A DNA stretch of 64,000 nt, taken from assembly GCA_021156365.1 (NCBI GenBank), contig JAJNDK010000006.1, forward strand, positions 310,001 through 374,000, in the 5' to 3' direction. The position numbers were made by a program, and so were the translations under genes. Origin of the DNA: Bacteroidota bacterium (GTDB lineage: Bacteria; Bacteroidota; Bacteroidia; B-17B0; Aurantibacillaceae). The notes beneath the pieces are model-generated. The model did no database searches, was not told the origin of the DNA, and was given only the letters and a program-made list of their open reading frames with translations. Shown here piece after piece: positions 34,825-43,698 of the stretch (position 1 is the stretch's first letter; every line of letters starts with the position of its first letter).

Positions 34825-35460
34825 TTACTGCATCTTCCTGATCTCGGATGTTTTTTGCATGATCTGGTGAATGATCGTGTCGAAAGCCAGGGTTGTGCTC
34901 TGTAGCTTCCGGATCACTTCACTGTTGAGCGGATCATGCGGATTGTCGAGATTGAAGAGGTTGAGCAATCCCAATACGTTTGCAACCGGGGCCCTCACCT
35001 GATGCGACTGGAGGAAGGCAATTTCGAACAGTTTTTCATTCTGGAGCTTTAATTTTTCATCGGCCAGTTTTTTTGCCAGGATCTCATCGACTTCTTTTAA
35101 TGCCCGATGGATCTTTTGGTTCAGCACCAGTAGCTTGTCTTTTAATACGTAATCCGTAACGCCTGTTTTGATAAGCTCTACGGCATTTTCCTCCCCGATG
35201 GTACCCGAAACAATGATGAAGGGAATATCCGGATATTTTTTCTGCTTTATGTGAAAGGCAGAAAGCCCGTCGAAAGAAGGGAGCGAGTAATCAGATAGAA
35301 TGATATCGGGCCGGTAATGATCGAGCATTGTTTCATATGGATCGCGGGCCTGGACTACCTCGCAAGAGAACTCCATACCCGATTTTTTCAATTCCCGCTG
35401 GAGCAATTCCGCATCGCTTTCATTGTCTTCCAGTATCAGTATTTTTATTTTCGGACTCAT
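34825..35460 (-). CDS. Receiver domain fused to a histidine-kinase dimerisation helix, no ATPase domain
   Basis: This 211-residue protein has a receiver domain (residues 5-125) with the acidic pair E11/D12, phospho-acceptor D57 in PDIILSDYSLP, and K107 in YVLKDKL. After a coiled segment comes a HisKA-like helix with the H-box FLQSHQVRAPVANVLGLLNL (His153). The protein then ends without N, G1 or G2 boxes. It is therefore a receiver plus histidine-phosphotransfer-like unit. It follows the CHASE8 kinase gene by 44 bases and probably takes part in a phosphorelay with it. Confidence 0.88.
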   Translation of the reverse strand: MSPKIKILILEDNESDAELLQRELKKSGMEFSCEVVQARDPYETMLDHYRPDIILSDYSLPSFDGLSAFHIKQKKYPDIPFIIVSGTIGEENAVELIKTGVTDYVLKDKLLVLNQKIHRALKEVDEILAKKLADEKLKLQNEKLFEIAFLQSHQVRAPVANVLGLLNLFNLDNPHDPLNSEVIRKLQSTTLAFDTIIHQIMQKTSEIRKMQ

Positions 35461-35504
35461 GGTAACAATTTTATGACGTTAATACTAAATCTTCATCGAA
35501 AGGA

Positions 35505-36950
35505 TCATTGTTTGATAGCCGGTAATGAAAAATAGAATACAGCTCCTTCATCCACTTTACCCTCGGCCCATATTTTTCCTCCGTGCTTTTCGAGAACACG
35601 CTGTACAATGGCGAGGCCAACGCCGGTACCTTCAAATTCTTCCTGGGAATGTAAGCGCTGAAACACACCGAATAATTTGCTGTAATATTCCATATCAAAT
35701 CCTGATCCGTTGTCTTTGATCGAATACACTATTTCCCCGCTCTTTTCTTCTCCCGAAATTTCAATCACTACTACTGGTTTGTTTTTTGTGTATTTCAGTG
35801 CATTGGAAATAAGATTGATCCAGACCTGTTGAATAGTAGATCGTTCGGCGTATGCTTCCGGCAATGTTTTCAGCATGAACTCGACATTTCGGTCTTTTTC
35901 CTCTTTGTACAACTCGTTCCAGCAGCCCGAAACAATCTCGTGCATGGATACCTTTGTTTTTAACAGTTCTTTCCTCCCTAACTTCGAGAATGCGAGCAGG
36001 TCGTCGATCAGGCGCCCCATTTTATACCCGTTTGTCAGGATCATTTGGATCAGCCGCTTTCCTTCCTCATCCACCTGCCTGCCATATTCTTCCGAAAAAA
36101 TGTTCATATACCCGTGTATGGCTCTCACAGGCGCGCGGAGGTCATGCGATATGGAATAGGAAAAGGATTCGAGCTCTTTGTTTACCGTTTCCAGCTCAAG
36201 GGTACGTTCCTGTACCATTTGCTCAAGGTTTTGGTTGAATGCGTTCAGGGCTTTGTTCTGCTCATCGATCTGGGCAAGCATTTGGTTGAAGGCATCCGTA
36301 AGCGATCCCATCTCATCATTTCCCGATTTGGTTGCACGAACGGAGTAGTCATGGTGACCGGAGATCATTTGAGCTATGGAAGCGAGATCAAGTATGGGTT
36401 TGGAAATTTTTTTCTGAAGGATGCGGGATAAGGAATAAGCCAGTAAGAACGATACTGCCAATACCATTGTAGCAATGATCCCAAAGAGCCGGAGCCGTTC
36501 ATTCATTTCTTTCAGATCCGATCGTAAGTATAGTGTCCCTAAGCGTTTGTTTCCCTGGATCACGGGCTCAAATCCTTCGAGATTGGAATGCAGGAACAGA
36601 TAGCCATCCCATGTGGGCCTCACCGGGAATTTGTCGGCAGGAAGCCCGGCAGGATAGGTTGAAAAGAGCTGTCCCTTTTCATTGTAGAGGCTGGCAGCAA
36701 TGATATGTGGCTCAGTTTTTAAGGCCAGGAGTATTTCCTCTGCATCCGCGCTGTTATCAAATGCAAGTGCAGCCGTACTGTTGGCAGCGATCACTTTTCC
36801 AATGGTGGAAAGTTTTTGCATGGTTGTTTCGCGGAAGGTAAAATATTCATAAACAAAATAGCTTCCGCATGTTACGAGTAACACGATCCCACTGATGAGA
36901 AGGATGTATCTCATCAATTTCTTTTGTATGGGAAGGTCTTTAAATCGCAT
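35505..36950 (-). CDS. CHASE8-HAMP sensor histidine kinase
   Basis: This 481-residue protein has transmembrane helices at about 11-33 and 154-177. Between them, TIGKVIAANSTAALAFDNSA and LLALKTEPHIIAASLYNEKG match the CHASE8 sensor domain known from YfiN/TpbB. A HAMP domain (178-231), coiled coil, HisKA with H269 in SYSISHDLRAPVRAIHGY, and HATPase (N383; DNGSGFD 413-419; GTGVGLAI 441-448) follow. The upstream neighbour encodes YfiR, the known periplasmic partner of CHASE8 proteins. Signal input from YfiR is therefore likely. Confidence 0.92.
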   Translation of the reverse strand: MRFKDLPIQKKLMRYILLISGIVLLVTCGSYFVYEYFTFRETTMQKLSTIGKVIAANSTAALAFDNSADAEEILLALKTEPHIIAASLYNEKGQLFSTYPAGLPADKFPVRPTWDGYLFLHSNLEGFEPVIQGNKRLGTLYLRSDLKEMNERLRLFGIIATMVLAVSFLLAYSLSRILQKKISKPILDLASIAQMISGHHDYSVRATKSGNDEMGSLTDAFNQMLAQIDEQNKALNAFNQNLEQMVQERTLELETVNKELESFSYSISHDLRAPVRAIHGYMNIFSEEYGRQVDEEGKRLIQMILTNGYKMGRLIDDLLAFSKLGRKELLKTKVSMHEIVSGCWNELYKEEKDRNVEFMLKTLPEAYAERSTIQQVWINLISNALKYTKNKPVVVIEISGEEKSGEIVYSIKDNGSGFDMEYYSKLFGVFQRLHSQEEFEGTGVGLAIVQRVLEKHGGKIWAEGKVDEGAVFYFSLPAIKQ

Positions 36951-36956
36951 ATTCAG

Positions 36957-37514
36957 TTATTTTTTATCGGACTTATAAATACTGGCGAGTCTTAGCAACT
37001 TGGAGCTGATAATAAGATTGTCGGATTTTACGGCATCCGGATTGATCTGAAATTGAATTTTATTGTCTTTGGTAAAAAAGCGGATCATTCCTCCCTGTTT
37101 TAAAAAGGTGGACTGATCGCTTATGGTGAGGATGCCCTCGTTCTTTAAACCGGATAAAACCTGTTTTTGTTTATTCGATTCACTGATGTTGATGAATAAT
37201 ACATGACAGTTTTTGATATCTTCTTCACTGCTGTATCGTTTCACAACAAGGGGATGGTTGTTTGCTTTTTCACCGGCTATTACTTCGTCAATGTATTTTC
37301 CAAAAGGGTCGTCGCCTAAAATACCGATCACAAGTGGCGCTTCAGGAGAGGAAAAGGCGTTTGCGGGCCATTCGGTGAATTGGGTGAAATTGAAAAGGAA
37401 AACGGCTTTCACTTGTTTCTCCATAGCAGTGGGCGGCTGCGCCTTTACTGCAGTCCCATATATCAGGATAAAAGCGAGACAGATGAAATATATTTTTTTT
37501 ATAAAACGCTTCAC
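36957..37514 (-). CDS. YfiR family periplasmic protein (DUF4154)
   Basis: This 185-residue protein starts with GTG (an in-frame stop lies two codons upstream) and has a signal peptide ending at KAQ. The YfiR pattern is clear: EKQVKAVFLFNFTQFTEWP, LVIGILGDDPFG, NCHVLFINISES, ILTISDQSTFLKQGGMIRFF and IISSKLLRLA. In Pseudomonas, YfiR holds the CHASE8 diguanylate cyclase YfiN inactive. Here the adjacent CHASE8 protein is a histidine kinase, 6 bases downstream. The TonB receptor gene is 14 bases upstream. Confidence 0.92.
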   Translation of the reverse strand: MKRFIKKIYFICLAFILIYGTAVKAQPPTAMEKQVKAVFLFNFTQFTEWPANAFSSPEAPLVIGILGDDPFGKYIDEVIAGEKANNHPLVVKRYSSEEDIKNCHVLFINISESNKQKQVLSGLKNEGILTISDQSTFLKQGGMIRFFTKDNKIQFQINPDAVKSDNLIISSKLLRLASIYKSDKK

Positions 37515-37528
37515 AGATCAGTCAATGT

Positions 37529-39568
37529 TTAATTAAGATAGAATATAATCTTTCCATATACGCCCCGTTGCATTCTGCGGATAGGGGAGTCCGCGATAAA
37601 TTCCGTATTATGGTCATACAATAAACTCTGCCCGGTTACGCTAAGCTCCAGGATTTTTTTGAACTTCCATGCAAGCCTTGCATCCAGGCCGCAATAAGGT
37701 TTCAGCTGCGGGGTGGTCAGGCTGTCGACATAACGCGCAACTGTGCAAAACTGGAAATGGAAAGGAAGATCGAACGTCGCCTGGAGCAGTGCCTGATGCC
37801 CGGGATCATTGCTTTCGACCGTAGCGTTGTTGGCATCCTGGTGCCCTTGTTTTACCCAAAGGTGTTTCCAGAAAAAAGTATAGCCGCCACGAAGACTTAG
37901 CCACTCCGTCAGCTGGCTGTTGAAAGCCACTTCGGTGCCATAGCTCTCCCCTTTCACACCGTTCTCAATGAGGAGAGGAAATCCAAAGGTTGCAGCAGGT
38001 CCCGGCTGCACACTGCGCAGGTGGTCATATACATTGTAAAAACCGGATACCGAAACCGACAGCTTTTTCGATACATTGAAACGCCAGCCAGCCTCGTAGG
38101 CCATTACAGTTTCCGACCGGAAGGTATCAGTTCCTGCAAAAAGCGGAAAACGAGGATTGCCAAAAATATTGGCATAAATCCCGAAGTCGCGATCGATCCT
38201 TGCCGGATTCCTCACAGCCCTCGAAGCCGCAGCCCACACCGTTTGCTGCTTCGTGATCATCCAGGTAAGACGCACATTAGGTTGGTATTGAAAACCCGTG
38301 TAGGTATTGTGCTCGATCTTGGAACCGACAGTGAAACGCAATTTGTCTTTTACCGGCATGATCTCGTATTGAGCAAAAGCATTGTAAAGGTTGAGCGTTT
38401 TATTGAGCGGAAAAAAACCGAAGTTAGGAGTGCTTTGCATACGGTGGTCCATCAGGCGGTATCCCAGGCCGTAGGTAAGTGTGTGCCGGCTGCCCATCTG
38501 GTAGCGATTCTGCCAGTCGACATCATATGTTTTTACATCCTCGGTGAAATCATTTCCGTAGTCGCGCCAGGTATGGTCGAAGTATACCTGCAGCTGAAAA
38601 TCACCTTTACCTTCCAGGAAGGAACGGTTCCAGCGGACAAGTGCATTTTCGCCGCTTACATTGAGAACAGCGGTATCTCCTTTTGGATTGAGGTGCATAT
38701 CGCCATAATATCCGTTTGCCTGAAACATCACTTTGTCTTTTTCTGATGCATCCCAATCGAAACGGACGCCGCCTTGTCCTAATCCCCATTCGTCTTTTGC
38801 ACTAACATATTTATTACTATCGACGTTGCCGATACTGGAACCGGTAGTATCCATAGTAAACGTACTGCCCATGTGAAAGCCGGTGGCATAGGCGCGGTAG
38901 CTGATCTTATCGTTGATCTTTCCTCCATAGCGCAGGCTGCCCATGCCGGGCATGGTGTTGCCATACGCAGCTTCTACAAAAAGTCCCTGTGTGTCGGCTG
39001 AATTTTTGGTGATGATATTGATCACACCGTTTACTGCATTAGCTCCCCACAGTGTTCCGCCCGGCCCGCTGATCACCTCTATACGGTCCACATCTTCCAG
39101 CATCACATTTTGTACATCCCAGAAAACCCCTGCATACATGGGTGTGTACACTGTTCGTCCATCTACCAACACCAGCAGCTTGTTGGCAAGGACATTGTTG
39201 AAGCCCCGCGAACTGATGGCCCACTGGGTGGAATTAACCTGGCCGATCTGGATGTTGGCCACGAGCTTCAGCGCCTCAGGCAGCGTTTTTACGCCGGACC
39301 GCTTTATATCTTCTCCTGTGATCACCTGGATGGCGGAAGATACTTCATTCAGCTTTTCAGGACGTTTGGAAACGGAAGTCACTTCGATGTTCATCAGGTC
39401 TTCGAGGCTCAGTTTTTTCAGAGCGACCGGAGACAGCACACTATCCTGCGTTTGGGCAATTACCGGCCCTGAGCATACGATCAGGAAAAGGACGGACCAT
39501 AGCCATAGAAAATGAGGTTGGAACAGAAACCGCTTAAAAGGATGTTGCGTTAAGTAATTTAGCAGCAT
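37529..39568 (-). CDS. TonB-dependent outer membrane receptor
   Basis: This 679-residue protein has a signal peptide ending at VIAQ, a plug domain (residues about 60-175: IEVTSVSKRPEKLNEVSSAI, ISSRGFNNVLANKLLVLVDG, DRIEVISGPGGTLWGANAVN, GVINIITKN) and a beta-barrel that ends in alternating aromatic residues and YGKIIFYLN. The plug style is that of vitamin B12/ferric siderophore-type receptors, not SusC; the ligand is unknown. It is the first gene of a likely operon with yfiR and the CHASE8 kinase gene, so it may share their signal. Confidence 0.93.
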   Translation of the reverse strand: MLLNYLTQHPFKRFLFQPHFLWLWSVLFLIVCSGPVIAQTQDSVLSPVALKKLSLEDLMNIEVTSVSKRPEKLNEVSSAIQVITGEDIKRSGVKTLPEALKLVANIQIGQVNSTQWAISSRGFNNVLANKLLVLVDGRTVYTPMYAGVFWDVQNVMLEDVDRIEVISGPGGTLWGANAVNGVINIITKNSADTQGLFVEAAYGNTMPGMGSLRYGGKINDKISYRAYATGFHMGSTFTMDTTGSSIGNVDSNKYVSAKDEWGLGQGGVRFDWDASEKDKVMFQANGYYGDMHLNPKGDTAVLNVSGENALVRWNRSFLEGKGDFQLQVYFDHTWRDYGNDFTEDVKTYDVDWQNRYQMGSRHTLTYGLGYRLMDHRMQSTPNFGFFPLNKTLNLYNAFAQYEIMPVKDKLRFTVGSKIEHNTYTGFQYQPNVRLTWMITKQQTVWAAASRAVRNPARIDRDFGIYANIFGNPRFPLFAGTDTFRSETVMAYEAGWRFNVSKKLSVSVSGFYNVYDHLRSVQPGPAATFGFPLLIENGVKGESYGTEVAFNSQLTEWLSLRGGYTFFWKHLWVKQGHQDANNATVESNDPGHQALLQATFDLPFHFQFCTVARYVDSLTTPQLKPYCGLDARLAWKFKKILELSVTGQSLLYDHNTEFIADSPIRRMQRGVYGKIIFYLN

Positions 39569-39641
39569 AAAAGGAGTATTACATTAATTGGGTTTTAGAG
39601 ACTTGCAATTTTTTAATTTCTACGATAGTTCTCTACTTTAG

Positions 39642-40079
39642 TCAGTGAGGTCCCTGGTTCAATATGATCCAGTATAAGCCTAATTCGGAAACCGCTTTTA
39701 TAAACTTGTCAAACTGCACCGGCTTTACTACATAGCTGTTTGCTCCGAGGCGGTAACACTCCTGTATATCGGGATCTTCATTGGAAGAAGTGAGAACGAC
39801 TACCGGGATCTTTTTTGTCCGCTCGTCGGCTTTTATTTTTTCCAGTACTTCCAGCCCGTTCACTTTGGGCATTTTCAGATCGAGCAGTATTACTTTGGGT
39901 GAATTCTCTATATTCCGCTCCGAGTAATTTCCCTGTCCGAATATAAAATCAATTGCTTCGGCGCCGTCTTTCAGGTGCACTAATTTATTCATCAGGTGGT
40001 TTTTTGTGAGTGCCCGGATGGTCATTTCGGCATCACTCATATTGTCTTCCACTAATAGAATTTCAACTTCTGTGCTCAT
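39642..40079 (-). CDS. Rcp1-type single-domain response regulator
   Basis: This 145-residue protein is a receiver domain only: [18 protein letters not shown], phospho-acceptor D67 in [32 protein letters not shown], and K119 in YVVKPV. The Rcp1 type works as a phosphate shuttle without a DNA-binding output. It lies 6 bases after the globin-like kinase gene, its probable partner. Confidence 0.94.
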   Translation of the reverse strand: MSTEVEILLVEDNMSDAEMTIRALTKNHLMNKLVHLKDGAEAIDFIFGQGNYSERNIENSPKVILLDLKMPKVNGLEVLEKIKADERTKKIPVVVLTSSNEDPDIQECYRLGANSYVVKPVQFDKFIKAVSELGLYWIILNQGPH

Positions 40080-40085
40080 ATGGTT

Positions 40086-41378
40086 TTATTTGTTAGTTAT
40101 TGAAAAATTAAAGGTGGCTCCTTTGTCCACTTTTGCGTTTGCCCACACCCGGCCATTGTGCCTTGCAATGATCCGTTGTACGATAGCGAGGCCCACACCG
40201 GTACCTTCAAACTCCTGTTGTGAATGCAATCGCTGGAACACGCCGAATAGCTTATCTGCATATTGCATATCGAAACCGGCACCATTGTCTTTTACGGAAA
40301 AAATGATCTCTCCGTTTTTTTCTTCCGAAGATATTTCCACCAATGGTTTTTCTTTTTTTGAAGAGTATTTCACTGCATTTGATACGAGGTTGTACATGAG
40401 CTGATATATCAGTCCGTAATCGGCCTGAAGGTGGTGCAGTGGGCTCATTTTTATTTCTGCTTTGTGCGAAACGGATTTGAGCAGATCTCTCAGAACGGCT
40501 TCTGTGAGATCGTTCATATCGATATCCGTTTTGTTCAGCTCTTTTCTTCCGAGGCGGGAAAATGCGAGGAGATCGTCAATAAGCGTTCCCATTTTAACTG
40601 CATTGTAGCGAATGGCTTGTATGATACGTTTGCCTTCGTCATCCAGTTTGGATTCATAATCTTCGCTTAAGATTTCTGCATACCCGTTCACCGCACGGAG
40701 TGGGGCACGCAGGTCGTGAGAAACGGAATAGGAAAACGCGTCGAGTTCTTTGTTGAGTGTTTCCAACTCAGCCGTGCGCTCTTTTACCTTTCGTTCCAAG
40801 GTATCGTTCAGTTTTTTTATTTTTTCACGATCCTGGCGGATGATCTCTTCTTTGGTCTGCATATATGCTTCGCCTACTATGCCCATTGCAATGTCCATGA
40901 AATGGCCCATCCCATTCAATGCGGAGAATAATTCAGGACTGTTTCCGTATTCTTTCTGCAGGTATGGTTTGATATAGGTTCTGGCAAGTCCAATGACTTC
41001 GTACCATACTTTGAAATCGAATCCCATTTTCGCATATACGGAACCTTGCTGGATCTGGTATGCGATGTAGGGATACCAGTTGTTATTATAGATAGCATCT
41101 TTCTGCAGCTCTCTTGTCAACCTGTTTTGTTCTGCGGAAACTTCGGGTGGAATATCACGGATGAGCTTTCCAAAAACGGGATGATCTTTCAGCTCTTCGA
41201 GAGCAATACGGGAGATCTCTGCTTCATATTTCTCGTAGGCAGTGAAGTAGGCAAGCATATCTTTCTTTTCTTCTTCGGATAAAACAGGGATGAGCTTTCT
41301 TACAGGGTCTTCTTTTTCGGGTGCTGAGTCCATAATTGAAGTATTGGTTCTACTTGTGTGTTTAATAACTGTTTCCAT
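40086..41378 (-). CDS. Sensor histidine kinase with globin-like sensor domain
   Basis: The ATG at 41378 gives 430 residues; a TTG 13 codons upstream and an ATG at 41333 are alternatives. Residues about 25-175 resemble the protoglobin/globin-sensor fold (VLSEEEKKDMLAYFTAYEKY, YNNNWYPYIAYQIQQGSVYA, KVWYEVIGLARTYIKPYL). At the place where heme-binding sensors have the proximal histidine there is a tyrosine. Next come a coiled coil, HisKA (SYSVSHDLRAPLRAVNGYAE) and HATPase domains (NLVSNAVKY, DNGAGFD, GTGVGLAI). No membrane segment is present, so it is cytoplasmic. Confidence 0.85.
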   Translation of the reverse strand: METVIKHTSRTNTSIMDSAPEKEDPVRKLIPVLSEEEKKDMLAYFTAYEKYEAEISRIALEELKDHPVFGKLIRDIPPEVSAEQNRLTRELQKDAIYNNNWYPYIAYQIQQGSVYAKMGFDFKVWYEVIGLARTYIKPYLQKEYGNSPELFSALNGMGHFMDIAMGIVGEAYMQTKEEIIRQDREKIKKLNDTLERKVKERTAELETLNKELDAFSYSVSHDLRAPLRAVNGYAEILSEDYESKLDDEGKRIIQAIRYNAVKMGTLIDDLLAFSRLGRKELNKTDIDMNDLTEAVLRDLLKSVSHKAEIKMSPLHHLQADYGLIYQLMYNLVSNAVKYSSKKEKPLVEISSEEKNGEIIFSVKDNGAGFDMQYADKLFGVFQRLHSQQEFEGTGVGLAIVQRIIARHNGRVWANAKVDKGATFNFSITNK

Positions 41379-41621
41379 GCCCGGATTCCTCCGAACTGAT
41401 ATTATCGTCAGGACCAATAAACACTGAGGTTTTTGGCCTTTTTCACTTTATTAATGCCAGCTGTAGCAATTGTTTTTTGCCATAGCAAATTTTAGGTTTC
41501 AGATAGGGTAGCAGAGTAAATGTACAAAAAAAACGTATTCCTGAAAATTTAAGACTAATTTTAAGTAAGATTTTCGTTATTTATAGTGGCTAAGGGATTA
41601 TTTCCCATAATTGAGCTTTTT

Positions 41622-41756
41622 TCAGATGGCTTTTGGGTGGTTTTTCGTTAGTTGTTTCCAGCGATTCATGATCATTTCGGTATACAACTCTTTGTCCTGG
41701 TGTTCGGGTCCCATCCGTCCGTTGTCATACTTATGAATAAATGCCTGTTCGAACAT
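41622..41756 (-). CDS. Possible small protein, 44 residues
   Basis: An ATG-started frame of 44 residues (MFEQAFIHKYDNGRMGPEHQ at the N-terminus) lies 24 bases downstream of the stop of the T9SS-protein gene on the same strand. It ends in a lysine-rich NRWKQLTKNHPKAI. No family was recognised. Composition is protein-like, but length gives little support. The rest of the 41.38-41.78 kb gap shows only a possible -7 box (TACATTTA on the reverse strand, 41517-41524). Confidence 0.3.
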   Translation of the reverse strand: MFEQAFIHKYDNGRMGPEHQDKELYTEMIMNRWKQLTKNHPKAI

Positions 41757-41780
41757 CTTATTTTTATCTTTTAACCCGTT

Positions 41781-43529
41781 CTATTCGATCCGTATTTTTT
41801 TAGTGATGGTCGTTCCACCGTTGGTTATCTGCACGAAATGAATACCGCTGTGCAGAGAGGAAACAGGGATCGTTATTTTTTCAGTATTGCAATAGACGCT
41901 TTGTTCTTTTCTTCCTAATACATCATAAATAGTAAGTACGGAATGCAGGGAAATATTTTCGATGTTCAGGTATTCGGAAGCAGGGTTGGGATATACTTTA
42001 ATGGTTGAATGATCGCTGCCTGTTGTTCCAATACCTACCGGGCCGGGAGGTCCGCATGTAGGGTTCCCGAATTTGGCAACAAAGAAATCGTAGGCACCTC
42101 CTGTTGTGTTCAGCTGGTTGCCATTCACGACCAGGTTCACTTCAAACCGGCCACCCACAAAATAATTACGGTTTGTGTCGGCAACGAGTGCAAAGGGATA
42201 TTCCCAGGCGGTAGTGGTTCCCCCGATAGTATCTGTTTTTATATAATTGCCCGTGGTGTTATCAAAGCGGGTAAGCGCAATGTTGACACCAGTGGTGCCC
42301 GATGTGGAATGAAAAGATTCGGGACTTCCATTCCAGGTAAAGGGTCCCCTGTAATTATTGGTGAGGGCGACTTCCGGGCCGGAGACCACCACACCGCCGG
42401 GCACAAGGGCCCCCAGGGCAGAGCTTCCATGGCTCCACAAAGCATTGCCATTCGGATCTAATTTCTGAATGAATGGATTCTGGTGAGTAAGTGACGTATA
42501 CACATTGGTTTGTGTATAGCCATTGAATGAATATCCGGTGCCAAGCACGGCCACAAAATAAATATTGTTTTGCTTATCAATAGCCGGTTTGTGAAAGATT
42601 CCCGACCAGGCACCGCTGCTTTGGTGTACCCAGTTGAAACCTCCTGTAGTTGCATCGAAAGAGGCAAGAAAAAGCGGCTGGTTGATGTTGTTGCCACCAA
42701 TGGTCAAAGACGGATCACCGGGCCCAAACCCTCCGCTTACGATATAGCGGTTATTGCCTTTGCTATAATTGAGCCGGTCGGAATAATAACCGAGAGGAGT
42801 ATAAGAGTAGGGGGCATAATTCAGGCCGACAGGAGTACTGCCGGTAAAATTGCCGTTGCGGTCGTAACGCAATACATGACAGCCATTGGTAGTAAGGATC
42901 AGTCCGGTACCTGCATAATTGGCCGGAGTGAGTGCATTCATCCAGTGCACTGTTCCGTCTTTTTCCACATCCATGTCTACAGAATAGGACTGCGGAGAAG
43001 CGGCGTAGATGGTGTCGGGCTGGGGCTGCCGGATCCATTCTTTGTTGCCGAGTGTATCCAGCTTTGCCAGCAACAGGAATTTCATATCGTAGCTGTATAT
43101 ATTCCACGAGGTGTCGGCATCATGATCGGTGAGATCGCCCATAAAAAAAACATTGTTGTTGATCATGCCCGATATATACACACCACCGAGTGTGTCGGTG
43201 CCGAGCGCACAAACATCGCCTAACTGCATGAGCTTGCCCCAGCGGAACGTACCATCGCAGGTATAGCTGAACAATAAGGTGGCGTCTGTATTGGCAGGCA
43301 GCGTGATCGGATGGCCGTCCACATTCAGGAAGCCCGAATTGGCGACCCTCGTCACTGCATAGATATTGCCTTTGTTGTCGGTGGCCATGTGGGTCACTTC
43401 TTCGCGATTATTACCGTTGCTTTGATCCTGTGTCCCGCCGCCGGAAATGCTCCATTGCCAGTTCTGGGCGTTTAGTGGGAATTGATAAAAAAGAATGCTG
43501 AAGACAAAAAGTAGAATTTGCTTTTTCAT
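41781..43529 (-). CDS. Secreted protein with type IX secretion sorting domain
   Basis: The ATG at 43529 gives 582 residues with a signal peptide (KKQILLFVFSILFYQFPLNA); codons upstream of it are probably leader. The middle has repeating beta-propeller-like units with GxxYxxG/FxGxxxF patterns, for example DNKGNIYAVTRVANSG, DTLGGVYISGMINNNV, DKQNNIYFVAVLG and DTNRNYFVGGRFEVN, as in SBBP-repeat proteins. The end, IKVYPNPASEYLNIENI followed by TIYDVLGRK, is a T9SS type A sorting domain. The protein should be cell-surface bound or released. Its substrate is unknown. Confidence 0.92.
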   Translation of the reverse strand: MKKQILLFVFSILFYQFPLNAQNWQWSISGGGTQDQSNGNNREEVTHMATDNKGNIYAVTRVANSGFLNVDGHPITLPANTDATLLFSYTCDGTFRWGKLMQLGDVCALGTDTLGGVYISGMINNNVFFMGDLTDHDADTSWNIYSYDMKFLLLAKLDTLGNKEWIRQPQPDTIYAASPQSYSVDMDVEKDGTVHWMNALTPANYAGTGLILTTNGCHVLRYDRNGNFTGSTPVGLNYAPYSYTPLGYYSDRLNYSKGNNRYIVSGGFGPGDPSLTIGGNNINQPLFLASFDATTGGFNWVHQSSGAWSGIFHKPAIDKQNNIYFVAVLGTGYSFNGYTQTNVYTSLTHQNPFIQKLDPNGNALWSHGSSALGALVPGGVVVSGPEVALTNNYRGPFTWNGSPESFHSTSGTTGVNIALTRFDNTTGNYIKTDTIGGTTTAWEYPFALVADTNRNYFVGGRFEVNLVVNGNQLNTTGGAYDFFVAKFGNPTCGPPGPVGIGTTGSDHSTIKVYPNPASEYLNIENISLHSVLTIYDVLGRKEQSVYCNTEKITIPVSSLHSGIHFVQITNGGTTITKKIRIE

Positions 43530-43698
43530 GGGTGGGGTATTGGTTTTTAAAAACATGATCTTTACAGGTTTTGTTAATGCATCAAAAGCCAATAATGTAA
43601 ATGTATACCTAAGATAAGAAATTATTTTCAGGAAAGTAAGAGTGAAGGGAAATAAAAATGATTTCGGCGGCTATTGGCGGAGCAAAGTAAACAGCATT

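Noticed and set aside
38021-38746. Forward-strand frame of 241 codons
   Set aside because: It is antisense to the TonB-dependent receptor gene.
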